Shown: positions 1 to 12,245 of the stretch, piece after piece
Position numbering within the stretch: the stretch's first letter is position 1
Layout: each line of letters opens with the position of its first letter
Source of the DNA: Burkholderia cepacia ATCC 25416
GTDB lineage: Bacteria; Pseudomonadota; Gammaproteobacteria; Burkholderiales; Burkholderiaceae
Assembly: GCF_001411495.1 (NCBI RefSeq)
Contig: NZ_CP012981.1
Coordinates: 1,178,001 to 1,242,000, forward strand
Length of the DNA stretch: 64,000 bases
Direction: 5' to 3'
Made by a program: the position numbers and the translations under genes
Notes under the pieces: model-generated
What the model was told of the DNA's origin: nothing
Seen by the model: only the letters and a program-made list of their open reading frames with translations
Databases searched by the model: none

Positions 1-78
1 GACTGCAAGCGCCGCCGAAGCCGTTGCAATCACTTGCGGCGCGGTCGTGGCAGGCTCGTCATGCACGCGAACGAACCC

Positions 79-92
79 TGGCCGATCGGCCA
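79..92. other. 14-bp perfect palindrome upstream of recQ
   Basis: TGGCCGATCGGCCA is a perfect palindrome 79 bases before the recQ start. A TTAAAAT -10-like hexamer follows at 131-137. It could be an operator or a chance GC palindrome. The first 171 bases contain no gene that I can support. Confidence 0.25.
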
Positions 93-171
93 AAACCGCA
101 CGATTCGCCCCGCGTCCCGCGAGCGGGTTGTTAAAATTGCGGTCATCGTCCAGCCGTCCCCGTCCTCTTTC

Positions 172-2019
172 ATGTCCCGCGCCCTCGAAATCCTCGACGA
201 AGTATTTGGTTATCCCGCTTTTCGCGGCCAGCAGGGCGAAATCGTCGAACACGTCGCCGGCGGCGGCGATTGTCTCGTGCTGATGCCGACCGGTGGCGGC
301 AAGTCGCTGTGCTACCAGATTCCGGCGCTGCTGCGTCGCGAGGCCGGGCAGGGTGCCGGTATCGTCGTGTCGCCGCTGATCGCGCTGATGCAGGACCAGG
401 TCGCCGCACTGAGCGAAGTGGGCGTGCGCGCGGCGTACCTGAACTCGACACTGTCGGGCGCCGAGGCCGCGGCGACCGAGCGGGCGCTGCGCGAAGGCGA
501 AATCGACCTGCTGTATGTCGCGCCCGAACGGCTGATGACGGGGCGCTTCCTCGACCTGCTCGAGCGCGCGAAGATCGGCCTGTTCGCGATCGACGAAGCG
601 CACTGCGTGTCGCAATGGGGGCACGATTTCCGCCCGGAATACATCCAGCTGTCGGTGCTGCACGAGCGATTTCCGTCGGTGCCGCGCATCGCATTGACCG
701 CGACGGCCGATGCGATCACGCGCGACGAGATCATCCACCGTCTCGCGCTCGACGACGCACGCGTGTTCGTGTCGAGCTTCGACCGCCCGAACATCCGCTA
801 CCGGATCGTCGAAAAGGACAACGCGCGATCGCAGCTGCTCGATTTCATCCGCGCCGAACACACGAATGCCGACGGCACGACGGATGCGGGTGTCGTCTAT
901 TGCCTGTCGCGTCGCAAGGTCGAGGAAACGGCCGAATGGCTGAAGGCGCAAGGCGTGCGTGCGCTGCCGTATCACGCGGGGATGGAGTTCGAGGTGCGGC
1001 AGAAGCACCAGGAAATGTTCCAGCGCGAGGAAGGCATCGTGATGTGCGCGACGATCGCGTTCGGCATGGGCATCGACAAGCCGGACGTGCGCTTCGTCGC
1101 GCACCTGGATCTGCCGAAGAGCGTCGAAGGCTACTACCAGGAAACGGGCCGTGCCGGCCGCGACGGGATGCCCGCGAATGCGTGGATGGCGTACGGGCTC
1201 GGCGACGTCGTCCAGCAGCGCAAGATGATCGACGAATCGGATGCCGACGACGCACACAAGCGCGTCCAGACGTCGAAGCTCGACGCGCTGCTCGGGCTGT
1301 GCGAGACGATCTCGTGCCGCCGCGTGCGGCTGCTGAACTACTTCGGCGAGGAGAGCAAGCCGTGCGGCAACTGCGATACGTGCCTCGAGCCGCCCGCTTC
1401 GTGGGACGCGACGCGTGAGGCGCAGATGGCGCTGTCGTGCGTGTTCCGCGCGCAGCGCGCGAGCGGCTTCAATTTCGGCTCGAGCCACCTGATCGAGATC
1501 CTGCGCGGCGGGCGCACCGAGAAGGTGTTGCAGCGGGGCCACGACCAGCTGACGACGTTCGGGATCGGCGCGTCGCTGTCGGAGCCCGAGTGGCGCGCGA
1601 TATTTCGGCAGCTCGTCGCGTACGGCTACCTGGCCGTCGATCACGGCGGCTTCGGTGCACTCGTGCTGACCGAGGCCGCGAAGCCGGTGTTGAAGAACGA
1701 GGAGAAGGTCACGCTGCGCCGCTACGTGAAGCCGCAGCGCACGCGCCAGTCGTCGGGCCGCAGCGGCACGCGCGTCGACCCGACGGCCGGCATGGGCACG
1801 CGCGAGCGCGCAAGGTGGGATGCGCTGCGCGCGTGGCGCGCGGAAACGGCGAAGACGGACGGCGTGCCGGCCTACGTGATCTTCCACGACGCGACGCTCG
1901 CCGAGATCGCACGCAACGCGCCGGAGACGATCGACGACCTGCGCCATATCCCCGGCATGGGGGTGCGCAAGCTGGAGCGCTTCGGCGACGAGATCATCGA
2001 CGTCGTCGAGTCTGCCTGA
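172..2019 (+). CDS. recQ: ATP-dependent DNA helicase RecQ
   Basis: 3'-5' superfamily 2 helicase acting in recombination and replication-fork repair. From Met172 the protein is 615 aa, the usual RecQ length. It shows the Walker A motif GGGKS (about residues 41-45), the DEAH box followed by the aromatic-rich loop [14 protein letters not shown], and motif [13 protein letters not shown] zinc-binding cluster ([10 protein letters not shown] then CGNCDTC) and a C-terminal HRDC domain follow. The frame stays open upstream to position 34, but that extension does not look like RecQ, so ATG172 is preferred. It precedes the str operon, the usual Burkholderia location, and has no visible terminator before the rpsL promoter. 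Confidence 0.95.
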   Translation: MSRALEILDEVFGYPAFRGQQGEIVEHVAGGGDCLVLMPTGGGKSLCYQIPALLRREAGQGAGIVVSPLIALMQDQVAALSEVGVRAAYLNSTLSGAEAAATERALREGEIDLLYVAPERLMTGRFLDLLERAKIGLFAIDEAHCVSQWGHDFRPEYIQLSVLHERFPSVPRIALTATADAITRDEIIHRLALDDARVFVSSFDRPNIRYRIVEKDNARSQLLDFIRAEHTNADGTTDAGVVYCLSRRKVEETAEWLKAQGVRALPYHAGMEFEVRQKHQEMFQREEGIVMCATIAFGMGIDKPDVRFVAHLDLPKSVEGYYQETGRAGRDGMPANAWMAYGLGDVVQQRKMIDESDADDAHKRVQTSKLDALLGLCETISCRRVRLLNYFGEESKPCGNCDTCLEPPASWDATREAQMALSCVFRAQRASGFNFGSSHLIEILRGGRTEKVLQRGHDQLTTFGIGASLSEPEWRAIFRQLVAYGYLAVDHGGFGALVLTEAAKPVLKNEEKVTLRRYVKPQRTRQSSGRSGTRVDPTAGMGTRERARWDALRAWRAETAKTDGVPAYVIFHDATLAEIARNAPETIDDLRHIPGMGVRKLERFGDEIIDVVESA

Positions 2020-2078
2020 CACAGGCGTTCCGACCCTTCCGGTAAACCACGCGTCCGGCCGGCGAATCACGCAAGCCG

Positions 2079-2108
2079 TTGACTTAGTTGGTATTTCCGG
2101 AATATGAT
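2079..2108 (+). promoter_or_regulatory. str operon promoter
   Basis: TTGACT (2079-2084), an 18-base spacer and TATGAT (2103-2108), about 140 bases ahead of rpsL. Close to the sigma-70 consensus; the best promoter in the recQ-rpsL gap. Confidence 0.7.
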
Positions 2109-2246
2109 GCTGGGTTCCGGTATTCGGTGGGCCGAGTTGCGTTCGAAAGCTCGCACCCGTTTCGCCGGTTCGGAAGTCAACTGTGCGCCGATTCTCGCTT
2201 TGCCCGAAATCGATGTGCAGATTTTGTTCAATTTCAGGAATAAACA

Positions 2247-2627
2247 ATGCCAACCATCAACCAACTGGTTCGCAAAGGCCGTCAGTCGGAAACGACGAAG
2301 AGCAAGAGCCCGGCCCTGCAGGACTGCCCCCAGCGTCGCGGCGTGTGCACCCGTGTGTACACGACGACGCCGAAGAAGCCGAACTCGGCACTCCGTAAGG
2401 TCGCCAAGGTTCGTCTGACGAACGGCTTCGAAGTGATTTCGTACATCGGCGGTGAAGGCCACAACCTGCAGGAACACTCGGTTGTGCTGATCCGCGGCGG
2501 CCGTGTGAAGGACTTGCCGGGTGTGCGTTACCACATGGTTCGCGGCTCGCTGGATACCCAGGGCGTCAAGGACCGTAAGCAAGCGCGCTCGAAGTACGGC
2601 GCGAAGCGTGCAAAGGCTGCCAAGTAA
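2247..2627 (+). CDS. rpsL: 30S ribosomal protein S12
   Basis: Decoding-centre protein of the small subunit and classical streptomycin target. At 126 aa it has the normal length. It contains the conserved KKPNSALRK loop, whose Lys43 equivalent is the resistance position and reads as wild-type Lys, and [12 protein letters not shown] around the second resistance Lys. First gene of the str operon; an AGGAATAAAC Shine-Dalgarno-like stretch lies just before the ATG. A 172-base gap separates it from rpsG. Confidence 0.98.
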
Positions 2628-2799
2628 GCAGTTTTTGATCAGGGATCGCCGCAGGGCGGTCAAGGCGGGAGTGCCGGATTGCCGGTGCTGTCGAGTAAGT
2701 GGTCACCCGGCCAAGCTGGTTAGTCGTGAAGATGTGATCGGGTTTGTTGGTGGCCGCGGAGCTGGAACCAGCTCCAACTGAACAAGTAAAGGAAGAATC

Positions 2800-3270
2800 A
2801 TGCCGCGTCGTCGCGAAGTCCCCAAGCGGGAAGTGTTGCCGGATCCGAAGTTCGGTAACGTTGATGTAGCCAAGTTCATGAACATGCTGATGCTGTCCGG
2901 CAAGAAGTCGGTCGCAGAGCGCATCGTTTATGGCGCATTCGAACAGATCCAGACCAAGGGTGGCAAGGACCCGCTGGAAGTGTTCACGGTTGCGCTCAAC
3001 AACGTCAAGCCGGTGGTCGAAGTGAAGAGCCGTCGCGTTGGTGGTGCCAACTATCAAGTTCCGGTCGAAGTGCGCCCGTCGCGTCGTATGGCATTGGCGA
3101 TGCGCTGGCTGCGTGAGGCTGCGAAGAAGCGCAGCGAGAAGTCGATGGCTCTGCGCCTGGCAGGTGAACTCTCCGAAGCGGCCGAAGGTCGTGGCGGCGC
3201 GATGAAGAAGCGCGATGAAGTTCACCGCATGGCAGAAGCCAACCGCGCGTTCTCGCATTTCCGTTTCTAA
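2800..3270 (+). CDS. rpsG: 30S ribosomal protein S7
   Basis: Primary 16S rRNA binder that nucleates the 30S head; 156 aa. Recognisable by its start ([19 protein letters not shown]) and by the central [12 protein letters not shown] segment. GGAAGAATC precedes the ATG. Second gene of the str operon. In enterobacteria S7 autoregulates from the rpsL-rpsG intercistronic RNA, and the 172-base gap here leaves room for such a site, but I did not identify it. Confidence 0.98.
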   Translation: MPRRREVPKREVLPDPKFGNVDVAKFMNMLMLSGKKSVAERIVYGAFEQIQTKGGKDPLEVFTVALNNVKPVVEVKSRRVGGANYQVPVEVRPSRRMALAMRWLREAAKKRSEKSMALRLAGELSEAAEGRGGAMKKRDEVHRMAEANRAFSHFRF

Positions 3271-3303
3271 GCGCCTGGCTGGGCTGTTTGCGGAAATAAA
3301 TTC

Positions 3304-3340
3304 CGGGCGGGTGCGCTTTTCAGGCGCCTCGCCCGTTTGT
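3304..3340 (+). terminator. hairpin between rpsG and fusA
   Basis: CGGGCG (3304-3309) pairs with CGCCCG (3330-3335), with an inner GCGC/GCGC stem and the loop TTTTCA, followed by TTTGTGTT. It is an imperfect intrinsic terminator and may attenuate rather than stop transcription into fusA. Confidence 0.5.
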
Positions 3341-3393
3341 GTTGAAGCATGATGCAGCAGGGCTGCATCGTGTCATCCCAGTAGAGGATCAAA

Positions 3394-5496
<2,103 letters not shown>

Positions 5497-5535
5497 TTCG
5501 CTATCTCAATCGATAATTTTTGAAAGAAGAGAATC

Positions 5536-6726
5536 ATGGCAAAAGGTAAATTCGAGCGGACCAAGCCGCACGTGAACGTTGGTACGATTGGTCACGTTGA
5601 CCACGGCAAGACGACGCTGACGGCAGCGATCACGACGGTTCTGACGAAGAAGTTCGGCGGCGAAGCGAAGGCGTACGACCAGATCGACGCGGCACCGGAA
5701 GAAAAGGCGCGCGGCATCACGATCAACACGGCGCACGTCGAGTACGAAACGGCTAACCGCCACTACGCACACGTCGACTGCCCGGGCCACGCTGACTATG
5801 TGAAGAACATGATCACGGGCGCAGCGCAGATGGACGGCGCGATCCTGGTTTGCTCGGCAGCAGACGGCCCGATGCCGCAAACGCGTGAGCACATCCTGCT
5901 GGCGCGTCAGGTTGGCGTTCCGTACATCATCGTGTTCCTGAACAAGTGCGACATGGTGGACGACGCTGAACTGCTCGAGCTGGTCGAGATGGAAGTTCGC
6001 GAACTCCTGTCGAAGTACGACTTCCCGGGCGACGACACGCCGATCGTGAAGGGTTCGGCAAAGCTGGCGCTGGAAGGCGACACGGGCGAGCTGGGCGAAG
6101 TGGCGATCATGAGCCTGGCAGACGCGCTGGACACGTACATCCCGACGCCGGAGCGTGCAGTTGACGGCGCGTTCCTGATGCCGGTGGAAGACGTGTTCTC
6201 GATCTCGGGCCGTGGTACGGTGGTGACGGGTCGTGTCGAGCGCGGCATCGTGAAGGTCGGCGAAGAAATCGAAATCGTCGGTATCAAGCCGACGGTGAAG
6301 ACGACCTGCACGGGCGTTGAAATGTTCCGCAAGCTGCTGGACCAAGGTCAGGCAGGCGACAACGTTGGTATCCTGCTGCGCGGCACGAAGCGTGAAGACG
6401 TGGAGCGTGGCCAGGTTCTGGCGAAGCCGGGTTCGATCACGCCGCACACGCACTTCACGGCTGAAGTGTACGTGCTGAGCAAGGACGAAGGCGGCCGTCA
6501 CACGCCGTTCTTCAACAACTACCGTCCGCAGTTCTACTTCCGTACGACGGACGTGACGGGCTCGATCGAGCTGCCGAAGGACAAGGAAATGGTGATGCCG
6601 GGCGACAACGTGTCGATCACGGTGAAGCTGATTGCACCGATCGCGATGGAAGAAGGTCTGCGCTTCGCAATCCGCGAAGGTGGCCGTACGGTCGGCGCCG
6701 GCGTCGTCGCCAAGATCCTCGACTAA
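5536..6726 (+). CDS. tuf: Translation elongation factor Tu
   Basis: GTPase delivering aminoacyl-tRNA to the ribosome; 396 aa, the standard length. [10 protein letters not shown] (P-loop), DCPGHADY (G3) and NKCDM (G4) are intact. AAAGAAGAG is the ribosome-binding site. Burkholderia normally carries a second tuf copy near secE; only one copy is in this window. It closes the str operon and is followed by a strong terminator. Confidence 0.98.
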   Translation: MAKGKFERTKPHVNVGTIGHVDHGKTTLTAAITTVLTKKFGGEAKAYDQIDAAPEEKARGITINTAHVEYETANRHYAHVDCPGHADYVKNMITGAAQMDGAILVCSAADGPMPQTREHILLARQVGVPYIIVFLNKCDMVDDAELLELVEMEVRELLSKYDFPGDDTPIVKGSAKLALEGDTGELGEVAIMSLADALDTYIPTPERAVDGAFLMPVEDVFSISGRGTVVTGRVERGIVKVGEEIEIVGIKPTVKTTCTGVEMFRKLLDQGQAGDNVGILLRGTKREDVERGQVLAKPGSITPHTHFTAEVYVLSKDEGGRHTPFFNNYRPQFYFRTTDVTGSIELPKDKEMVMPGDNVSITVKLIAPIAMEEGLRFAIREGGRTVGAGVVAKILD

Positions 6727-6787
6727 GATCGACGATCCGCGGATCCTTCCGGGATCCGCGATCCCACGGTATGCAGTTGTATCGTCG

Positions 6788-6828
6788 AAACCGGGTGTTC
6801 AGCTTGCGCTGGCACCCGGTTTTTCTTT
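6788..6828 (+). terminator. rho-independent terminator of the str operon
   Basis: AAACCGGGTG (6788-6797) pairs perfectly with CACCCGGTTT (6813-6822), followed by TTTTCTTT. A second GC palindrome built on GGATCC (about 6734-6762) lies between the tuf stop and this stem but lacks a T-run. Confidence 0.85.
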
Positions 6829-6883
6829 ATGGCGTGCCGTCACGCACATTGACAAACCCGCACCACCTCTCCGATTTTTCGTG

Positions 6884-6898
6884 TAGAATCGCGGGCTT
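6884..6898 (+). promoter_or_regulatory. probable S10 operon promoter (-10 element)
   Basis: TAGAAT at 6884-6889 followed by six bases and CTT, the arrangement seen at three other ribosomal promoters here. No convincing -35 is present at 16-18 bases; a TTGACA at 6849-6854 is 29 bases away, too far. It would give a leader of about 115 bases before rpsJ. Confidence 0.45.
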
Positions 6899-7011
6899 AG
6901 CAGTGGAAGTACCGTTCGGAACCTGTCGCTTCGCTCCCCGCAGGCAGCAGGTTTCGCGTTCTTTTGGTGTCCGGCGGTGCAACATCGCCTCGCTCTTTTC
7001 AAGGAATCGTC

Positions 7012-7323
7012 ATGCAGCAACAGAAAATCCGCATTCGCCTGAAGGCTTTCGACTATCGTCTGATCGATCAATCGGCTGCCGAAATCGTCGATACCGCGAA
7101 GCGGACTGGCGCAATCGTCCGTGGCCCGGTGCCGCTGCCGACGCGCATTCAGCGTTTTGACATCCTGCGTTCGCCGCACGTCAACAAGACGTCGCGCGAT
7201 CAGCTCGAAATCCGTACCCACCAGCGCCTGATGGACATCGTCGATCCGACCGACAAGACGGTTGACGCGCTGATGAAGCTCGACCTGCCGGCTGGCGTCG
7301 ACGTGGAAATCAAGCTGCAGTAA
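7012..7323 (+). CDS. rpsJ: 30S ribosomal protein S10
   Basis: S10 (NusE) is a 30S head protein and, with NusB, part of the antitermination complex. 103 aa, exact family length, beginning [19 protein letters not shown]. The frame is open further upstream, but ATG7012 is preceded by CAAGGAATCGTC and matches the family start. It is the first S10-operon gene, separated from rplC by 178 bases that contain a second promoter. Confidence 0.98.
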   Translation: MQQQKIRIRLKAFDYRLIDQSAAEIVDTAKRTGAIVRGPVPLPTRIQRFDILRSPHVNKTSRDQLEIRTHQRLMDIVDPTDKTVDALMKLDLPAGVDVEIKLQ

Positions 7324-7373
7324 GGCTTTCGGCGCCAACTGGCTTGCCGGGTGGCGCTAAGTCTTTGTATTGC

Positions 7374-7402
7374 TTGCGGAAATCGAGGAGTCGGGCTATA
7401 CT
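7374..7402 (+). promoter_or_regulatory. internal promoter upstream of rplC
   Basis: TTGCGG (7374-7379), a 17-base spacer and TATACT (7397-7402), then six bases and CTT. It lies between rpsJ and rplC, about 100 bases before the rplC start. A GCGCCA/TGGCGC hairpin without a clean T-run precedes it. Confidence 0.6.
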
Positions 7403-7501
7403 GCTTGGCTTTTCGCGTATTCGCGTAAAAAAGTTGGGCCTTGCGTGCCCGGCATTTTGTAAATCAGCCCCGACCAATCGCAGTCGGGAATGGAGAAAAT
7501 G

Positions 7502-8152
7502 ATGAGCCTTGGACTCGTAGGTCGCAAGGTTGGCATGACCCGTATCTTCACGGCTGAAGGGGATTCGATTCCCGTCACCGTGCTGGACGTGTCGGACAAC
7601 CGCGTGACGCAGATCAAGACTGTTGAAACCGACGGCTATACGGCCGTGCAGGTTGCATTCGGCTCCCGTCGTGCATCGCGCGTGACGAAGCCGCTGGCAG
7701 GTCATCTCGCCAAAGCCGGTGTCGAAGCCGGTGAAATCCTCAAGGAATTCCGCATTGACGCGGCCAAGGCAGCTGAGCTGTCGAATGGCGCCGTGGTCGG
7801 TGCTGATCTTTTCGAAGTGGGCCAGAAGGTCGACGTGCAAGGCGTGTCGATCGGTAAGGGCTACGCCGGTACGATCAAGCGTTACAACTTCTCCTCCGGC
7901 CGTGCGACGCACGGTAACTCGCGCTCGCACAACGTGCCGGGCTCGATCGGTATGGCGCAGGATCCGGGTCGTGTTTTCCCGGGTAAACGCATGACGGGTC
8001 ACATGGGTGACGTGACGGTGACGGTGCAGAACCTCGAAATCGCTCGTATCGACGCAGAGCGCAAGCTGCTGCTCGTGAAGGGTGCGATTCCGGGCGCGAA
8101 GGGCGGCAAGGTCTTCGTGACGCCGGCCGTCAAGACCAAGGGGGCGAAATAA
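7502..8152 (+). CDS. rplC: 50S ribosomal protein L3
   Basis: Large-subunit assembly protein near the peptidyl-transferase centre. From ATG7502 it is 216 aa and begins [16 protein letters not shown], the family start. In-frame ATGs at 7490 and 7499 are possible, but GGAGA at 7492-7496 best serves 7499/7502. [13 protein letters not shown] and the Gln methylation region ([12 protein letters not shown]) are conserved. Its stop overlaps the rplD start by one base. Confidence 0.96.
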   Translation: MSLGLVGRKVGMTRIFTAEGDSIPVTVLDVSDNRVTQIKTVETDGYTAVQVAFGSRRASRVTKPLAGHLAKAGVEAGEILKEFRIDAAKAAELSNGAVVGADLFEVGQKVDVQGVSIGKGYAGTIKRYNFSSGRATHGNSRSHNVPGSIGMAQDPGRVFPGKRMTGHMGDVTVTVQNLEIARIDAERKLLLVKGAIPGAKGGKVFVTPAVKTKGAK

Positions 8153-8772
8153 TGGAACTCAAGCTCCTGAACGAAAATGGTCAGGAAGGTGCAGTGGTCA
8201 ACGCGTCGGACGTCGTGTTCGGTCGTGACTACAACGAAGCGCTGATCCACCAGGTCGTCGTCGCTTACCAGGCGAATGCTCGCCAGGGTAACCGCGCACA
8301 GAAGGACCGTGAGCAAGTCAAGCACACGACCAAGAAGCCGTGGCGCCAGAAGGGTACGGGCCGTGCTCGTGCCGGTATGTCGTCGAGCCCGCTGTGGCGT
8401 GGCGGTGGTCGTATCTTCCCGAATTCGCCGGAAGAAAACTTCTCGCACAAGGTCAACAAGAAGATGCATCGCGCAGGTCTCTGCTCGATCTTCTCGCAGC
8501 TGGCCCGTGAAGGCCGCCTGTCGGTCGTCGAGGACATCATCCTCGAAGCGCCGAAGACCAAGCTGCTGGCTGACAAATTCAAGACCATGGGTCTCGACTC
8601 CGTGCTGATCATCACCGACACGGTTGACGAAAACCTGTACCTGGCATCGCGCAACCTGCCGCACGTGGCAATTGTCGAGCCGCGCTACGCTGACCCGCTG
8701 TCGCTGATCTACTTCAAGAAAGTGCTGGTCACGAAGGCTGCGGTCGCCCAGATCGAGGAGTTGCTGTCATGA
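8152..8772 (+). CDS. rplD: 50S ribosomal protein L4
   Basis: Early 23S rRNA binder lining the exit tunnel; 206 aa. The extended loop region reads [14 protein letters not shown] and [11 protein letters not shown]. In enterobacteria L4 represses the S10 operon at its leader; no equivalent leader structure was recognised here. The ATG shares a base with the rplC stop, implying translational coupling. Confidence 0.97.
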
Positions 8773-9083
8773 GCGAGATTCGCAAGAACGATCATCGTTT
8801 GATGCAGGTCCTGCTCGCACCGGTGATCTCGGAAAAGGCGACGCTGGTTGCCGACAAGAACGAGCAAGTCGTGTTCGAAGTCGCACCGGATGCCACGAAG
8901 CAGGAAGTGAAGGCGGCTGTCGAGCTGCTGTTCAAGGTTGAAGTTGATTCCGTCAACGTGCTGGTTCAGAAGGGCAAGCAAAAGCGCTTTGGCCGTTCGA
9001 TGGGCCGCCGCAAGGACGTGAAGAAGGCGTACGTTTGCCTGAAGCCCGGCCAGGAAATCAACTTTGAAGCGGAGGCCAAGTAA
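8769..9083 (+). CDS. rplW: 50S ribosomal protein L23
   Basis: Exit-site protein that docks SRP and trigger factor. 104 aa, starting [20 protein letters not shown], with a C-terminal loop [11 protein letters not shown]. It overlaps rplD by four bases (ATGA) and lies two bases before rplB. Confidence 0.97.
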
Positions 9084-9085
9084 TC

Positions 9086-9913
9086 ATGGCAATCGTTAAA
9101 GTTAAGCCGACATCGCCGGGTCGCCGCGCGATGGTCAAGGTGGTCAACAAGAACCTGCACCAGGGCAAGCCGTTCGCGGCACTGCTCGACTCGCAGAGCT
9201 CGACCGCCGGCCGTAACAACAATGGCCGTATCACCACGCGTCACAAGGGTGGTGGTCACAAGCAACACTATCGTATCGTCGATTTCCGTCGCACGAAGGA
9301 TGGCATCCCGGCAAAGGTCGAACGTCTCGAGTACGACCCGAACCGTAGCGCGAACATCGCGCTGGTGCTCTACGCAGACGGCGAACGTCGCTACATCATC
9401 GCCCCGAAGGGCCTGACCGTCGGCCAACAGCTGATGTCGGGTTCGGAAGCGCCGATCCGCGCAGGCAACACGCTGCCGATCCGCAACATTCCGGTCGGTA
9501 CGACGATCCACTGCATCGAGATGCTGCCGGGCAAGGGCGCGCAAATGGCGCGTTCGGCTGGTACGTCGGCCATGCTGCTCGCACGTGAAGGCGTCTACGC
9601 GCAGGTTCGTCTGCGTTCGGGCGAAATCCGCCGCGTGCACATCGAGTGCCGTGCAACGATCGGTGAAGTCGGCAACGAAGAGCATAGCCTGCGCCAGATC
9701 GGCAAGGCTGGCGCGAACCGCTGGCGCGGTATCCGCCCGACGGTGCGTGGCGTTGCGATGAACCCGGTTGATCACCCGCACGGTGGTGGTGAGGGCAAGA
9801 CGGCTGCAGGTCGCGATCCGGTTAGCCCGTGGGGTACGCCGGCTAAGGGTTATCGCACCCGTAGCAACAAGCGCACGACGACGATGATCGTCCAGCGCCG
9901 TCACAAGCGTTAA
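9086..9913 (+). CDS. rplB: 50S ribosomal protein L2
   Basis: Core 23S rRNA-binding protein needed for subunit association and peptidyl transfer. 275 aa. The conserved catalytic-region block [16 protein letters not shown], with the His essential in E. coli L2, is intact, and the protein ends in a basic tail (MIVQRRHKR). AGGCCAAGTAATC provides the ribosome-binding site inside the rplW end. Confidence 0.98.
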
Positions 9914-9923
9914 GGAGTAGGCA

Positions 9924-10199
9924 ATGGCACGTTCTGTAAAAAAAGGTCCGTTCTGCGACGCCCATTTGCTGAAGAAAGTTGAGGCGGCTGCAGCTTCGCG
10001 CGACAAAAAGCCGATCAAGACCTGGTCGCGTCGCTCGACGATTCTGCCGGATTTCATCGGCCTGACGATCGCTGTTCACAACGGCCGTCAACACGTTCCG
10101 GTGTACATCTCGGAAAACATGGTCGGCCACAAGCTTGGCGAGTTCGCACTGACCCGTACGTTCAAGGGTCACGCGGCCGACAAGAAGGCCAAGAAATAA
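9924..10199 (+). CDS. rpsS: 30S ribosomal protein S19
   Basis: Forms the 30S head with S13 near the A-site tRNA. 91 aa, beginning [19 protein letters not shown], with the signature [28 protein letters not shown] precedes the ATG, a strong ribosome-binding site. S10 operon member. Confidence 0.98.
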
Positions 10200-10211
10200 G
10201 GGGCAATCAAG

Positions 10212-10541
10212 ATGGAAGTGAAAGCAATTCATCGCGGTGCCCGCATCTCGGCGCAAAAAACGCGCCTTGTGGCTGACCAGATCCGCGGTTTGCCGGTCGA
10301 CAAGGCGCTGAACGTTCTGACGTTCTCGCCGAAGAAAGCGGCTGGCATCGTGAAGAAGGTTGTGCTGTCGGCAATCGCGAATGCGGAGCACAACGAAGGC
10401 GCCGATATCGACGAGCTCAAGATCAAGAGCATCTACGTCGACAAGGCTGCATCGCTCAAGCGTTTCACCGCGCGCGCCAAGGGCCGCGGTAACCGCATCG
10501 AGAAGCAATCCTGTCACATCACTGTGACGGTCGGGAATTAA
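10212..10541 (+). CDS. rplV: 50S ribosomal protein L22
   Basis: Its beta-hairpin lines the exit tunnel constriction (macrolide resistance site). 109 aa, beginning [20 protein letters not shown]; the hairpin tip reads [37 protein letters not shown] upstream. S10 operon member between rpsS and rpsC. Confidence 0.97.
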
Positions 10542-10552
10542 GGAGCCATACG

Positions 10553-11353
10553 ATGGGACAGAAAATTCATCCGACTGGCTTCCGCCTGGCTGTCAGCCGC
10601 AATTGGGCTTCGCGTTGGTACGCGAACAACAACAATTTCGCGGCGATGCTGCAGGAAGACATCGGTGTTCGTGAATACCTGAAGAAGAAGCTGAAGAACG
10701 CTTCGGTCGGTCGGGTCGTCATCGAGCGTCCGGCGAAGAACGCGCGCATCACGATTTACAGCTCGCGTCCGGGCGTGGTCATCGGCAAGAAGGGCGAGGA
10801 TATCGAACAGCTGAAGACGGAACTGCAACGCCGCATGGGCGTGCCGGTTCACGTCAACATCGAAGAAATCCGCAAGCCGGAAACCGATGCTCAGTTGATC
10901 GCTGACTCGATCACGCAACAGCTCGAGCGCCGGATCATGTTCCGTCGCGCGATGAAGCGTGCGATGCAGAACGCGATGCGTCTGGGTGCCCAAGGCATCA
11001 AGATCATGAGCGCAGGCCGTCTGAACGGTATCGAAATCGCTCGTACGGAGTGGTATCGCGAAGGTCGCGTGCCCCTTCACACGCTGCGTGCTGATATCGA
11101 CTACGCGACTTCGGAAGCGAAGACGACTTACGGGATCATCGGCGTCAAGGTGTGGGTTTACAAGGGCGACACGCTCGGCCGCAACGACGCACCGGTGGTG
11201 GAAGAAGTAGCCGAAGACAAGCGTCCGCGTCGCAATGCGCGTCCGGGCGACCGTCGTCCGCGCCGTGACGGCGAAGGCGGCGCTCCGGGTGCTCGTCGTG
11301 GCGCACCGCGCCGCGGCGCCGGCAAGCCCGAAGACGGCAAGACTGGAGAATAA
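10553..11353 (+). CDS. rpsC: 30S ribosomal protein S3 with long basic C-terminal tail
   Basis: mRNA-entry protein with helicase-like function. The KH domain GxxG region ([13 protein letters not shown]) is intact. At 266 aa it is some 30 residues longer than E. coli S3 (233 aa); the extra C-terminus after residue about 220 is rich in Arg, Gly, Pro and Asp ([20 protein letters not shown]). Such a tail is known from related Burkholderiales, so it is not an assembly error. TAAGGAGCC precedes the ATG; rplP begins two bases after the stop. Confidence 0.97.
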   Translation: MGQKIHPTGFRLAVSRNWASRWYANNNNFAAMLQEDIGVREYLKKKLKNASVGRVVIERPAKNARITIYSSRPGVVIGKKGEDIEQLKTELQRRMGVPVHVNIEEIRKPETDAQLIADSITQQLERRIMFRRAMKRAMQNAMRLGAQGIKIMSAGRLNGIEIARTEWYREGRVPLHTLRADIDYATSEAKTTYGIIGVKVWVYKGDTLGRNDAPVVEEVAEDKRPRRNARPGDRRPRRDGEGGAPGARRGAPRRGAGKPEDGKTGE

Positions 11354-11355
11354 CG

Positions 11356-11772
11356 ATGCTGCAACCGAAACGCAGAAAGTATCGTAAAGAGCAGAAGGGT
11401 CGTAACACCGGCAAGGCGACGCGCGGCAACGCAGTGTCGTTCGGTGAATTCGGCCTGAAGGCGATCGGTCGCGGTCGTTTGACCGCACGTCAGATTGAAG
11501 CGGCGCGTCGTGCAATGACGCGTCACATCAAGCGTGGCGGCCGCATCTGGATCCGGATCTTCCCGGACAAGCCGATTTCGCAGAAGCCGGCCGAAGTGCG
11601 TATGGGTAACGGTAAGGGTAACCCGGAGTACTACGTCGCCGAGATTCAGCCGGGCAAGATGCTCTATGAAATGGACGGCGTAACCGAAGAACTGGCACGC
11701 GAAGCGTTCCGTCTGGCTGCAGCCAAGCTGCCGCTCAAGACGGCATTCATCGTGCGTCAGCTCGGCGCCTAA
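11356..11772 (+). CDS. rplP: 50S ribosomal protein L16
   Basis: Organises the A-site tRNA elbow of the 50S. 138 aa, starting [17 protein letters not shown] and containing [24 protein letters not shown] with the Arg hydroxylation region of the family. Tightly packed between rpsC (2 bases) and rpmC (9 bases with AAGGAGAAA). Confidence 0.98.
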   Translation: MLQPKRRKYRKEQKGRNTGKATRGNAVSFGEFGLKAIGRGRLTARQIEAARRAMTRHIKRGGRIWIRIFPDKPISQKPAEVRMGNGKGNPEYYVAEIQPGKMLYEMDGVTEELAREAFRLAAAKLPLKTAFIVRQLGA

Positions 11773-11781
11773 GGAGAAAAC

Positions 11782-11976
11782 ATGAAGGCTTCCGAACTTC
11801 TCCAGAAAGACCAGGCCGCGCTCAACAAGGAGCTGGCGGACCTGCTGAAGGCGCAATTCGGCCTGCGCATGCAACTCGCGACCCAGCAGCTCACGAACAC
11901 GAGCCAGCTGAAGAAGGTTCGTCGCGACATCGCACGTGTGCGGACCGTCATGACTCAGAAGGCGAACCAGAAATGA
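11782..11976 (+). CDS. rpmC: 50S ribosomal protein L29
   Basis: Small two-helix protein at the exit tunnel that contacts L23 and SRP. 64 aa, family length; [10 protein letters not shown] start and [12 protein letters not shown] near the end. AAGGAGAAAAC is a near-perfect ribosome-binding site. Its stop overlaps rpsQ by four bases. Confidence 0.96.
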
Positions 11977-12245
11977 ACGATAGCGTGAAAACCTCGCTGA
12001 AGCGGACGCTGGTCGGTCGGGTCGTCAGCAACAAGATGGACAAGACCGTCACCGTGCTGATCGAGCACCGCGTCAAGCATCCGATCTACGGCAAGTATGT
12101 CGTGCGCTCGAAGAAGTACCACGCGCATGATGAAGCGAACACCTACAACGAAGGCGATCTCGTCGAAATCCAGGAAACTCGTCCTGTTTCGAAGACGAAG
12201 GCCTGGACGGTGTCGCGCCTCGTCGAAGCAGCTCGCGTCATCTAA
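11973..12245 (+). CDS. rpsQ: 30S ribosomal protein S17
   Basis: 16S rRNA 5'-domain binder; 90 aa. Conserved [20 protein letters not shown] and [15 protein letters not shown] blocks. Last gene of the S10 operon; ATGA overlap with rpmC. The spc promoter lies about 65 bases after its stop. Confidence 0.97.

Noticed and set aside
6849-6889. TTGACA (6849) and TAGAAT (6884) as one promoter
   Set aside because: The 29-base spacer is far outside the 16-19 range; only the -10 is retained as a candidate.
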